Positions 6,657 to 14,149 of a DNA stretch of 33,446 nucleotides are shown here, one piece after another (position 1 is the stretch's first letter; each line of letters opens with the position of its first letter). The notes beneath the pieces were generated by a model, which was not told the origin of the DNA, made no database searches, and saw only the letters and a program-made list of their open reading frames with translations. A program made the translations under genes and the position numbers. Origin of the DNA: a virus; IMG/VR virus record IMGVR_UViG_3300042691_010182, positions 1 through 33,446 of that record; one strand, 5' to 3'.

Positions 6657-6805
6657 TGCGTACCTACAGCCGGACGCTGGAGCGCACCGCCAGCAGAACG
6701 CACCGTCGCGGTGATCCGGGCGGTGATCAAGATGTCGGCAACGTGCTGCTTGAGGACGGGTTCAACATCCTCCTCGAAACCGGCGCATTCCTGCTGAAGG
6801 AGTAA
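6656..6805 (+). CDS. Tiny protein with LLEDG repeat, 49 aa
   Basis: A 49-residue gene between two clear structural genes, starting in a TAATG overlap (6654-6658) and ending four bases before the tail fibre start. The N-terminal half is Arg-rich; the C-terminal half carries the repeat NVLLEDGFNILLETGAFLL, a pattern of short strands seen in many phage tail and fibre-associated proteins and similar to one in the tail tubular B product. Its placement suggests a fibre accessory. Function unknown. Confidence 0.65.
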   Translation: MRTYSRTLERTASRTHRRGDPGGDQDVGNVLLEDGFNILLETGAFLLKE

Positions 6806-6808
6806 GAC

Positions 6809-8011
6809 ATGGCAGATAGTAAAATCAGCGCGCTCGCATCAGGCGCACCGGCACAGGCTGGCGATGAGTACATCGTCGCTCGCTCTGGCGCTAACTACAA
6901 ACTTACCGGCGCAGAGGTTGCGGCGGGATCTGTTGCAAACTTCAGCAACGGCTTGTTCTTCCGTAACCGCATCATCAACGGCGATATGCGGATCGCGCAG
7001 CGCGGTACTGCGGCGGTAACGGCAGATGGCTCATTTCCAGTTGATAGATTTAAGGTATCGCAAAGCACAGACGGCGCATTTTCCGCTCAACAAGATACAT
7101 CTGTTCCTACGGGATTCGTAAATTCCGTCAAAATTACAACAACAACCGCAGATGCAACACTAACGACAACGCAGAATTTGAATTTGTCCCAGTTTATTGA
7201 AGGAACCAACATTGGTGATTTAGCGTGGGGAACGGCTAACGCTCGGGCGGTTACATTGTCATTCTGGGTTCGCAGTTCTTTGACTGGTACTTTTGGCGGT
7301 TCGTTAAGAAACGGCGCGCTTGACCGTTCATATGCATTTACTTATTCAATTTCCGCTGCCGACACTTGGGAATATAAAGCAGTCACCATTGCTGGCGACA
7401 CAAGCGGGACATGGTTGACCACAACAGGAATTGGAATAAACGTTGTGTTTGGTCTTGGCGCTGGCCCAGATCGTAGCGGTACGGCGGGCGCATGGGCAGG
7501 GGCAAACTATGTTGCCGCAACCGGCGCTGTTTCCGTCATCGGCACCCTCAACGCCACTTGGTATGTCACCGGAGTCCAACTAGAAACCGGCTCCGTCGCC
7601 ACTCCGTTTGAGCGTAGACCTTATGGCACGGAGTTGATGCTGTGTCAGCGGTACTATGAGAAGTCGTACGCACAAGAAACTGTGCCGGGAACGACTGGAA
7701 ATCTTGGTAACGGGTTTGTTGGAAATTGCACTGCTTTGGCAGCAAGTACGGCTGGAAATGTTTCTGGGATTAGCATTTTGCCGTTTAAGGTTACAAAGAG
7801 AGCGGCTCCGACAATGGTTGCTTATGCGTTTGATGGAACAGCAAATGCAGTTACCCAATTAGCCCTGCCTAATAGAACAGGAGTAACCGGATTTGCAAAT
7901 GTGCGCGATACAGGGGCATTTCAATTCATGTCATTTGATAGCAGCAGCGCCACAGCAATCGCCGCAAATAGCAATCTTTCATTTAGTTGGACAGCGGCAG
8001 CGGAGTTATAA
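6809..8011 (+). CDS. Tail fibre with carbohydrate-binding-like domain
   Basis: A 400-residue receptor-binding protein. Residues 1-45 form the attachment-like start (SKISALASGAPAQAGDEY) similar to the protein at 5631. From about residue 49, FFRNRIINGDMRIAQRG opens a jelly-roll domain well known from phage fibres, ending near residues 257-285 with QLETGSVATPFERRPYGTEL and LCQRYYEKSY. The last 110 residues form a further beta-rich tip. Codons from about 7000 to 8000 end much more often in A or T than in neighbouring genes, which suggests this module came by transfer. AAGGAG precedes the ATG. It likely binds a host surface glycan. Confidence 0.88.
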   Translation: MADSKISALASGAPAQAGDEYIVARSGANYKLTGAEVAAGSVANFSNGLFFRNRIINGDMRIAQRGTAAVTADGSFPVDRFKVSQSTDGAFSAQQDTSVPTGFVNSVKITTTTADATLTTTQNLNLSQFIEGTNIGDLAWGTANARAVTLSFWVRSSLTGTFGGSLRNGALDRSYAFTYSISAADTWEYKAVTIAGDTSGTWLTTTGIGINVVFGLGAGPDRSGTAGAWAGANYVAATGAVSVIGTLNATWYVTGVQLETGSVATPFERRPYGTELMLCQRYYEKSYAQETVPGTTGNLGNGFVGNCTALAASTAGNVSGISILPFKVTKRAAPTMVAYAFDGTANAVTQLALPNRTGVTGFANVRDTGAFQFMSFDSSSATAIAANSNLSFSWTAAAEL

Positions 8012-8013
8012 CC

Positions 8014-8178
8014 ATGAACTACAAAGTGGTGAATGATAAAGACGGCAATCTTGTTGGCATTTTTGAGCCGACTATTGGCTGCATCCCGCCAGGCCCCGCC
8101 AACACCGACTATCAGGAATATCTGAAATGGCTTGCAGAAGGCAACACGCCGCTGCCGCCGGATGAGGCTGGCGGCTGA
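8014..8178 (+). CDS. Small fibre-associated protein, 54 aa
   Basis: A 54-residue acidic protein just after the tail fibre, with GGAG upstream of the ATG at 8014. The ending DYQEYLKWLAEGNTPLPPDE is a motif I associate with short proteins and C-termini encoded next to phage fibres. It may be a fibre assembly factor or capping subunit; the evidence is position and motif only. Codon use is AT-richer like the fibre, so the two probably arrived together. Confidence 0.7.
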   Translation: MNYKVVNDKDGNLVGIFEPTIGCIPPGPANTDYQEYLKWLAEGNTPLPPDEAGG

Positions 8179-8180
8179 CA

Positions 8181-9848
8181 ATGGCAGAGTCACGCGCAGC
8201 AGAGGTTCTTGAGGGCTACGATCGCCTAAAGGGTGCGCGTGGCACTTGGGAGCAGCATTGGCAAGAAGTCGCCGAGCGCGTCTGGCCGACGATGGCCGAG
8301 ATGACAGGCTGGCGCACGCCGGGCGAGAAACGATCAGAGAAGATCTTCGACTCGACTGCCCAGCGCGCTCTGCCGCGATTTTCTGCTGCAATGGATTCGA
8401 TGCTGACGCCAGCCACCCAGATGTGGCACGGGTTGCGTACCGGCATCCCCGAGCTCGATGACAACGTGGCTGTGCAGCGTTGGTGCGATGCCTTGCGCGA
8501 CATCTTGTTCCGCCAGCGATATGCGCCGACTGCGAACTTTGCGAGTCAGGCATTCGAGTGCTACATGAGCCTAGGTGCGTTCGGCACCTCTGCGCTCTTC
8601 ATCGACGAGATTCCCGGCGTGACGCTGCGATACCGCGCGATCGCGCTCTCTGAGTTAGTCATCGATCTTGACCATACTGGCCGCGTCGACACCGTGTATC
8701 GCTGCTTCCAGCTCACGGCGAGACAGGCGATGCAGATCCCCGGCTGGGCTGACAAGCTGCCGCGTGGCATCAAGTCCTCGGCTGAGGCGCGTGCAAACGA
8801 TATGTTTGAGTTCGTGCATTGCGTGAAGCCGAACGGCGACTATGTGGCCGGTCGAGCTGGCCCGCAGGGCATGCGCTATCAATCGCGCTACGTCTCCCGT
8901 GAGGGGCAAGTGTTGCTCGATGACAGCGGCTATCGATCGATGCCGTATGCGGTTGGACGCTACGTCACCGGGCCGCGTGAAATTTATGGGCGGTCGCCCG
9001 CGATGGAGGCTCTGGCCGACATCAAGTCTCTGCAAGAGATGGAAAAGACCATGCTTCGGATGGCGCACCGCATGGTCGACCCGCCGCTCATTCTCGCCGA
9101 GGAGGGCGCCCTTAATGCGTTCTCGGTGCGCCCTAATGCATTGAACTACGGCTACCTCCGCGAGGACGGCACGCCGCTGGTTCAGCCGCTGCAGACGGGA
9201 GGCAATCTTCCGATCGGCATCGAGATGTCGGATCAGAAGCGCAAGGCGGTGAACGATTCCTTCCTTGTGACGCTGTTCCAGATCCTTGTCGAGAATCCGC
9301 GGGTGATGACGGCGACCGAAGTTCTGCAGCGTGCGCAGGAAAAAGGCGCGCTGCTTGGCCCGACGATGGGCCGTCAGCAGTCAGAGTTCCTCGGCCCGAT
9401 CATCGACCGCGAGCTCGACCTTCTTTCGGCTGGTGGCGATCTGCCGGTGCCGCCTCCGCAGCTCATGGATTACATCATGGGCGGTGGCGAGATCCTGCCG
9501 AAGTACACCGGCCCGCTCGCAAGGCTGATGAAAGCCGAGGAGGCCGCGGGCATTCTGCGCACGATTGAGGCGATCCTGCCGGTCGCGCAGGCGTCTGGCG
9601 ACATGACGGTGCTGCGCCGCATCAATGCGGATCAGGCGGTCAAGGTCATTGCCGAGGCCAACAACGTGCCGGCAAAGGCGCTGCGTACCGACGAAGAGCT
9701 CGAAGCGATGGACGTCGCGCAGCAAGAGGCCGCGCAGATGCAGCAGCTTTTGGCCGCGGCTCCGGCCGCAGGGCAGGCCGCGGAGAGGTTTGCAAGGGCG
9801 GAGCAGATCGCTGCGTCTGCTCCAAGACGAGCTGTGCCGGGAATCTAA
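8181..9848 (+). CDS. Portal (head-to-tail connector) protein
   Basis: The 555-residue portal, which forms the dodecameric ring through which DNA is packed and ejected. The start LEGYDRLKGARGTWEQHWQE followed by VAERVWP and GEKRSEKIFDSTAQRA is characteristic of podovirus head-to-tail connecting proteins. Later segments (YGRSPAMEALADIKSLQEME, and TATEVLQRAQEKGALLGPT) match the conserved stem and crown regions. The C-terminus is Ala/Gln-rich. Length agrees with the family. It stands apart from the capsid gene because the lysis and accessory genes lie between them, unlike the T7 order. Confidence 0.93.
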   Translation: MAESRAAEVLEGYDRLKGARGTWEQHWQEVAERVWPTMAEMTGWRTPGEKRSEKIFDSTAQRALPRFSAAMDSMLTPATQMWHGLRTGIPELDDNVAVQRWCDALRDILFRQRYAPTANFASQAFECYMSLGAFGTSALFIDEIPGVTLRYRAIALSELVIDLDHTGRVDTVYRCFQLTARQAMQIPGWADKLPRGIKSSAEARANDMFEFVHCVKPNGDYVAGRAGPQGMRYQSRYVSREGQVLLDDSGYRSMPYAVGRYVTGPREIYGRSPAMEALADIKSLQEMEKTMLRMAHRMVDPPLILAEEGALNAFSVRPNALNYGYLREDGTPLVQPLQTGGNLPIGIEMSDQKRKAVNDSFLVTLFQILVENPRVMTATEVLQRAQEKGALLGPTMGRQQSEFLGPIIDRELDLLSAGGDLPVPPPQLMDYIMGGGEILPKYTGPLARLMKAEEAAGILRTIEAILPVAQASGDMTVLRRINADQAVKVIAEANNVPAKALRTDEELEAMDVAQQEAAQMQQLLAAAPAAGQAAERFARAEQIAASAPRRAVPGI

Positions 9849-9851
9849 GTC

Positions 9852-10163
9852 ATGGCGAGCGATAACGACATTCTTGGAATGCGTTTGGATTTGCTGCATG
9901 AGGATGTCGGCGAGATCAAGACCGCCCTCGGCAAACTCTCGGATGCGATTACGAAGCTCGCGCTGGTCGAGCAGAGCCAGTTACAGACAGCCGAGGCGCT
10001 GGAGCGCGCATTCAAGGCCATTGAGCGCGTCGAGAATCGGCTGATGAAACTCGAGAGCGCCAACGTGAAAAACAGCGAATCGGCCAAGTGGGTCGACCGC
10101 GCTGCCGGCGCAATCATTGCCGGCCTCGCGGCGGCTGGGCTCAAGGCGCTTGGAGTATTCTGA
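9852..10163 (+). CDS. Coiled-coil protein with C-terminal membrane segment (XhlA-like)
   Basis: A 103-residue protein. Residues about 8-70 form a heptad-rich helix (DLLHEDVGEIKTALGKLSDA, then ALERAFKAIERVENRLMKLE), and residues about 80-103 are hydrophobic with Gly and Ala (AAGAIIAGLAAAGLKALGVF), ending the protein in a membrane span. This layout resembles XhlA-like membrane-associated lysis proteins. It starts the lysis cassette after the portal and overlaps the next gene as TGATG. It could also be a minor head or membrane-tethering protein. Confidence 0.65.
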   Translation: MASDNDILGMRLDLLHEDVGEIKTALGKLSDAITKLALVEQSQLQTAEALERAFKAIERVENRLMKLESANVKNSESAKWVDRAAGAIIAGLAAAGLKALGVF

Positions 10164-10309
10164 TGGATCTATTCGAGATCTTTACCAGAGCATGGCCGGT
10201 GATCCTCGCAGTTATTACGCTCATCATCGTGCTGTCGAAGCTCGATCTGCGCGTTGCTGTGCTTGAGGAAAAGGTCAAGTCGCTGTTCGATTTGATCAAC
10301 AAGAAGTAG
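10163..10309 (+). CDS. Small lysis-cassette membrane protein, 48 aa
   Basis: A 48-residue protein starting at the ATG at 10163, in a TGATG overlap with the previous gene; longer in-frame extension upstream runs inside that gene and is not used. It has one membrane span (about residues 10-28, AWPVILAVITLIIVL) and then a short charged amphipathic helix with heptad spacing. It may be an auxiliary holin, antiholin or pinholin-like protein. No lipobox or typical spanin length is seen. Confidence 0.65.
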   Translation: MDLFEIFTRAWPVILAVITLIIVLSKLDLRVAVLEEKVKSLFDLINKK

Positions 10310-10317
10310 GCAATCCC

Positions 10318-10800
10318 ATGATGACGATGATTTCAACTTTCTTGTCGTTTCTCGCTGGCGGTTTGCCCAAGATCCTCCAGATCTTCCAAGACCGACAGGA
10401 CAAGAAGCATGAGCTCGCTTTGGTTGCCGCGCAGAAAGAACGGGAGCTTGCCCTTGCTGAGAGGGGTTTTATCGCTCAAGCGAGAGTCGAGGAAATCAAG
10501 CTAGAGCAGATCCAGACGCAGACTGCTGGCGAAGAGCGTCAGGCGTTATATGCCCACGACATGGAAATCGGTAAAGGCGCGAGCCAATGGATGATCAATC
10601 TACGCGCCTCGGTGCGCCCGGTCGTGACCTACATCTTTGTGCTGGAGCTGGTCGCGCTGAACGTGGCTGGCGTTTGGTACGCCTATACAACTGGCATCCC
10701 GTTTGCGGTTGCAATGGACAACGTATTCAGCGATGACGAAATGCTGATCCTGTCCTCAATAATTGCATTCTGGTTCGGAACACAAGCGTTCAAAAAGTGA
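10318..10800 (+). CDS. Holin, three-TM type
   Basis: Probable holin that forms inner-membrane lesions to free the endolysin. The 160-residue product has a hydrophobic N-terminus (residues 4-18), a long charged helix (residues about 20-75, KHELALVAAQKERELALAER), then two further membrane segments: PVVTYIFVLELVALNVAGVW and MLILSSIIAFWFGTQAF. The RASVRPVVTY motif and the FWFGTQ end match the 3TM holin family associated with gene transfer agents and phages. The stop overlaps the endolysin start as GTGA (10797-10800), the usual holin-endolysin coupling. Confidence 0.85.
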   Translation: MMTMISTFLSFLAGGLPKILQIFQDRQDKKHELALVAAQKERELALAERGFIAQARVEEIKLEQIQTQTAGEERQALYAHDMEIGKGASQWMINLRASVRPVVTYIFVLELVALNVAGVWYAYTTGIPFAVAMDNVFSDDEMLILSSIIAFWFGTQAFKK

Positions 10801-11306
10801 AGGTTTCTGACGCCGCGATCCGTATGATCAAACACCATGAGGGTGTTAGACTGCGCGCGTATAGGTGTCCGGCCCTACTATGGACAGTCGGGGTCGGCCA
10901 CGTTATAGATCCAAAACACGCAACCATCCCATTCAATGAACGGCGCAATTTACCGATACCCGATGGCTGGGATCGCCAGCTCTCGATGGGAGAGGTGGAC
11001 GCTATCCTTGCTCAAGACCTTGCGCGGTTTGAGCGCGGCGTGGCCCGACTTTGCCCTGCTGCTCTTGGCGATCAAGGCATCTTCGACAGCCTCTGCAGTT
11101 TCTCCTTCAACGTGGGCCTCGGCAATCTGCAACGCTCTGGGTTGCGCATGAAAACGAATCGCGGCGAATTTGAGGAGGCAGCGCAGGAGTTTCTGAAATG
11201 GACAAAGGGCGGCGGCAAGGTTCTTCCCGGGCTGGTAAAAAGAAGGCGCGACGAAATGGCGATGTATCTGTCGTACAGATCTTCGACGGCGCGTGGTACA
11301 GAATAA
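10797..11306 (+). CDS. Endolysin, GH24 lysozyme
   Basis: A 169-residue muramidase that cleaves peptidoglycan at the end of infection. The active site is visible as HHEGVRLRAYRCP then WTVGVGHV: Glu15, Cys24 and Thr30, giving the E-8-C-5-T spacing used by P21-type lysozymes instead of T4's Glu-Asp-Thr. The later FDSLCSFSFNVGLGNLQRS and LVKRRRDEMAMY blocks are the usual C-terminal lobe. There is no signal peptide or anchor, so release depends on the holin. The start is GTG overlapping the holin stop. The gene's 3' end contains the start of a second gene at 11198. Confidence 0.92.
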   Translation: MKVSDAAIRMIKHHEGVRLRAYRCPALLWTVGVGHVIDPKHATIPFNERRNLPIPDGWDRQLSMGEVDAILAQDLARFERGVARLCPAALGDQGIFDSLCSFSFNVGLGNLQRSGLRMKTNRGEFEEAAQEFLKWTKGGGKVLPGLVKRRRDEMAMYLSYRSSTARGTE

Positions 11307-11461
11307 AAGGCTACACGCACACGGAATGCTGCGACTGCGCGCTGGTGCATAAAGAGGAAATTAGGCTGGTCGACGGCCATCTGGAATGGCGCGCCATGCG
11401 AGACGACAAGGAAACCGATAGACGTCGGAAAGAACTTGGAATCAAGGTAACTCGTAGGTAG
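11198..11461 (+). CDS. Small conserved phage protein nested in endolysin 3' end
   Basis: An 87-residue protein whose ATG lies 109 bases inside the endolysin gene in another frame. The start is supported by AGGAG at 11185-11189 with an eight-base spacer. The first 25 residues are basic and would coincide with the endolysin overlap; the main part reads DGAWYRIKGYTHTECCDCAL, then a Glu/Arg-rich WRAMRDDKETDRRRKELG. The THTECCDC stretch is one I have seen in small phage proteins of unknown function and may bind metal. It precedes the phosphoesterase by three bases. Confidence 0.7.
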   Translation: MDKGRRQGSSRAGKKKARRNGDVSVVQIFDGAWYRIKGYTHTECCDCALVHKEEIRLVDGHLEWRAMRDDKETDRRRKELGIKVTRR

Positions 11462-11464
11462 ATC

Positions 11465-12463
11465 ATGCCCAAGGCAGCTTGTTCGGATGACGAATTCATA
11501 TCCATTTGGAATCGGCTGGGAAGCCCGATAAAGGTTGCGAAGTTCCTCGGCGTCAGCGATCGAGCTGCGCAAGAAAGGCGTCGCAGGATTGAGCTGCGCT
11601 GCGGTGTGCATCTCGTAACCAAAGAGCGCAACCGTCCGGTATCTCAAGATGAGATGAAGGGCGCAAGGCTCGACGCGGTTGCTGCCGAGCGTGCGCGCAG
11701 GTACGAAAAAGACATGACGATGGATCTTGAGGACGGGGTCGTACTGGTGGCCTCCGACTGCCACTATTGGCCGCAGGTGGTAACGCCAGCGCATGAGGCA
11801 TTCTGCAAGCTGGCAAAGGCGCTGAAGCCGAAACTCGTAGTGCTGAACGGCGACATTCTCGATGGCGCTCGCATCTCTCGCCACGCGCGCATCATGTGGG
11901 AGAAACAGCCGGAGCTGAAGGACGAGATCTATGCGGTGCAGGATCGGTGTGCAGAGATCGAGCGGGCCGCGGGCGGCGCTGCATTCGTGCGCACGATCGG
12001 CAACCACGATGCAAGGTTTGAGAACTACCTATCCAGCCGGGTGAGCGAGTTCGAGGAGATGACCGGCATGACGCTGCTCGATTACCTGCCTCGCTGGCGG
12101 GCGGGTTGGGCGCTGCACCTCAACCACGGCACGAAAGGTTGGACTGCAATCCGGCACAGGCCGGTCGCTGGTGGCATTCATTCTGCCTACAACTCGACGC
12201 TCAAGGCTGGCGTGAACTACGTTCACGGGCATCTGCACAAGCTGCAGGTGACGCCGTGGGCTGACTACCGCGGACGTAGATACGGCGTAGATACGGGAAC
12301 GATGGCCGAGCCGTATGGGCCGCAGTTCAACTACACAGAGTCCGGCCCGGTGAACTGGGCGTCTGGGTTTGCGGTGCTGACCTTCCACAATGGCGTGATG
12401 CTTGAGCCGGAACTTTGCGTAGTGCAGCACGGCGCGGCATGGTTCAGAGGTGCGCAGGTATGA
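11465..12463 (+). CDS. Calcineurin-like metallophosphoesterase with N-terminal HTH-like segment
   Basis: A 332-residue predicted phosphoesterase. Residues about 15-45 resemble a helix-turn-helix (PIKVAKFLGVSDRAAQERRR). The catalytic domain shows the full set of metal motifs in order: Asp98-x-His100 (SDCHYWP), Gly129-Asp130 (LNGDILDG), Gly-Asn180-His181-Asp182 (IGNHDARF), His221 (NHGTKGW) and His256-x-His258 (YVHGHLHK). It may act on nucleotides or DNA ends. The N-terminal HTH suggests a DNA target. It lies between lysis and head genes; the stop overlaps the next start as ATGA (12460-12463). Confidence 0.85.
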   Translation: MPKAACSDDEFISIWNRLGSPIKVAKFLGVSDRAAQERRRRIELRCGVHLVTKERNRPVSQDEMKGARLDAVAAERARRYEKDMTMDLEDGVVLVASDCHYWPQVVTPAHEAFCKLAKALKPKLVVLNGDILDGARISRHARIMWEKQPELKDEIYAVQDRCAEIERAAGGAAFVRTIGNHDARFENYLSSRVSEFEEMTGMTLLDYLPRWRAGWALHLNHGTKGWTAIRHRPVAGGIHSAYNSTLKAGVNYVHGHLHKLQVTPWADYRGRRYGVDTGTMAEPYGPQFNYTESGPVNWASGFAVLTFHNGVMLEPELCVVQHGAAWFRGAQV

Positions 12464-12735
12464 AAATGATGCTGCTCTGGTTGCTGATTGTCCTGCAGGT
12501 CGTCGATGCGCTAACAACGATGAAGATTCTTGAGAAAGGTGGGCGCGAGCTGAACCCTGCGATGGACTGGATCTTTCGCAAGATCGGCGTGCTCGAAGGG
12601 CTCTTTATCGTCAAGACGCTGGTTTGCGGAATATGCTGGATATGGATGGAGTTCATCCCGGTCTGGGCGTTCCTGTTTCTGATCGGCGCGACCTCGCTGG
12701 TCGTTCACCACAACATCAAGCAACTGCAAAAGTGA
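12460..12735 (+). CDS. DUF5658-like membrane protein
   Basis: A 91-residue inner-membrane protein with three hydrophobic segments (about residues 3-20, 43-59 and 62-80) and between the first two a motif DALTTMKILEKGGRELNP typical of DUF5658-like proteins. The ATG at 12460 overlaps the phosphoesterase stop, so the upstream in-frame start at 12415 is rejected. The role is unknown; it may be a further lysis or envelope factor. Its stop overlaps the next start as GTGA (12732-12735). Confidence 0.75.
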   Translation: MKMMLLWLLIVLQVVDALTTMKILEKGGRELNPAMDWIFRKIGVLEGLFIVKTLVCGICWIWMEFIPVWAFLFLIGATSLVVHHNIKQLQK

Positions 12736-12926
12736 GCGAGTTCCAGCAGGCGTGGCAGGCACCGGAGCTGTGCCGCAAGTGCGTTTGGTTCTGCCCGTGG
12801 AATGGGCAGGGCTACGGGTGCGCGCACGATACCGTCAACGGCTTGCTCGGCGGCGTGGTGCGCTGCGAAGAGAGGCACTTCCAGCAATGGGAGCCGTGGG
12901 TCATGCCTAACATCAAGGATCTCTAA
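12732..12926 (+). CDS. Cysteine-rich small protein
   Basis: A 64-residue protein starting at a GTG that overlaps the previous TGA. Cysteines at 14, 17, 21, 30 and 45 (CRKCVWFCPW, then YGCAHD and VVRCEER), with His32, suggest a small metal-binding fold. Trp is abundant. The longer frame upstream (from 12624) lies inside the membrane gene and is not used. The stop overlaps the next gene as TAATG. Function unknown. Confidence 0.65.
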   Translation: MSEFQQAWQAPELCRKCVWFCPWNGQGYGCAHDTVNGLLGGVVRCEERHFQQWEPWVMPNIKDL

Positions 12927-13225
12927 TGACGTTCTCAATGATGCGGGCGCGGGTCGCCCAAGTGCTTCACCGCACTCGCGGGTACAAGCGGCTATTCATG
13001 GCCCCCGGCACCAACGAGCTGTCCGAGGATGGTCAGATTGTGATGGCGCATCTCAAGCGGTTTTCCAAGTACGGGAAGCCGCCGATCGCGCCGGGCGTGC
13101 AAGGGGATTTGTTTCAGCTTGGCCGGATGGTTGGCCGGCAAGAAACGGTGCAGATGATTGTCGAGGCGCTGCACTTGGACGAACGAACCTTGACCAATTT
13201 GCAAGAGGACTTCAGAGATGAGTGA
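12926..13225 (+). CDS. Bbp19-like phage protein
   Basis: A 99-residue protein with the pattern FMAPGTNELSEDGQIVMAHL and later GDLFQLGRMVGRQETVQMIV, which I match to the Bbp19-like domain first named from Bordetella phage BPP-1. Proteins of this kind sit between portal and scaffold in related podoviruses and are of unknown function, perhaps an assembly factor. It overlaps the scaffold start by eight bases. Confidence 0.75.
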   Translation: MTFSMMRARVAQVLHRTRGYKRLFMAPGTNELSEDGQIVMAHLKRFSKYGKPPIAPGVQGDLFQLGRMVGRQETVQMIVEALHLDERTLTNLQEDFRDE

Positions 13226-14072
13226 CGATCAAGGGTCTGCAGAGGCAGGCAACCCGACTGCAGCGGCACCTGCATGGTATGCGCCGGAAGGGATCGCTCC
13301 CGAGGTATCCACCTCGCTCGGCGAACTGGTGAAGGCGAAAGGCTGGAAAGGGCCGGCGGATGCGCTGCTTTCGTATCAGAATCTCGAAAAGGTATTCGGC
13401 GCTGACAAGGCAGGGCGCACGATTCTCGCTCCCAAATCGGACGATGACGCCGACGGGTGGAGTGCCGTCTACAACCGCCTAGGAAGGCCGGAGAGCGCAG
13501 ACAAGTACGAGCTGCCTGTGCCGGAGGGCGATGACGGTTCGTTCGCTCAGGCGGTCGCTCCGGTGCTGCATGAGCTTGGGCTGACCAGCAAGCAGGCCAA
13601 GGGGCTCGCCGAATGGTGGAACCAGACGTCTGCGCAGCGTATCGAAGCCGAGTCCGAGGGTTTCTCTGCCAAGTCGGAGGCCGAGTACAAGGAGCTGCAG
13701 AAGGAGTGGGGCGCTGCCGCGGCGCAGAATGAGGAGCTTGCCAAGCGTGCGGTACTCAAGTTCAGCAAGGAAGCCGGCATCGATGAGACGACCTTCGATG
13801 CGATGGAGCGGGCGATCGGCACCGCCAAGCTGATGAAGCTGTTTCACTCGATCGGCTCCCAGTTCGCAGAGGGCTCATTCGTTTCGAGCGACACGCCGAC
13901 GGGCGGCGCGATGACGCCAGCTCAGGCGAAGAACAAGATCGCCGGCATGTTTGCCGATCAGGAGTTCATGGGCCGTTACATGAACACCGACGAGCGCGTG
14001 CGCGCTGGGGCGATTGAAGAAATGATGAAGCTGCAGCGGATGGCGAATCCCGAGCTCTTTACATCAGAGTGA
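13218..14072 (+). CDS. Scaffolding (capsid assembly) protein
   Basis: A 284-residue scaffold that guides procapsid assembly. The N-terminus is Ala/Gly/Pro-rich, then WYAPEGIAPEVSTSLGELVK, followed by a Glu/Ala-rich helical centre (QRIEAESEGFSAKSEAEYKE) and a conserved MTPAQAKNKIAGMFADQEFM segment near the end, which is characteristic of podovirus scaffolds. Located directly upstream of the major capsid gene as usual, but separated from it by a terminator and a structured leader. Confidence 0.9.
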   Translation: MSDDQGSAEAGNPTAAAPAWYAPEGIAPEVSTSLGELVKAKGWKGPADALLSYQNLEKVFGADKAGRTILAPKSDDDADGWSAVYNRLGRPESADKYELPVPEGDDGSFAQAVAPVLHELGLTSKQAKGLAEWWNQTSAQRIEAESEGFSAKSEAEYKELQKEWGAAAAQNEELAKRAVLKFSKEAGIDETTFDAMERAIGTAKLMKLFHSIGSQFAEGSFVSSDTPTGGAMTPAQAKNKIAGMFADQEFMGRYMNTDERVRAGAIEEMMKLQRMANPELFTSE

Positions 14073-14122
14073 GCAGGGCATACCATCCGAATGTCTTGTG
14101 AATTTTCTCCTGAGAGTAACTT

Positions 14123-14149
14123 GCCGGGGAGGTAACTCCCCGGCCTTTT
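14123..14149 (+). terminator. Rho-independent terminator after scaffold
   Basis: A perfect nine-base-pair GC-rich stem (GCCGGGGAG at 14123-14131 with CTCCCCGGC at 14136-14144), loop GTAA, followed by CTTTT. This would attenuate transcription between scaffold and capsid, so the capsid may also have its own promoter or depend on partial read-through. Confidence 0.85.

Noticed and set aside
7346-7858. Reverse-strand Cys-rich open frames opposite the tail fibre
   Set aside because: The cysteines arise from the complement of Gly/Ala/Thr codons; there are no start signals.
6809-8011. Diversity-generating retroelement target at the fibre C-terminus
   Set aside because: Considered because BPP-1-like genes are present, but there is no reverse transcriptase and no template repeat in the window, and the fibre tip has no C-type-lectin motif.
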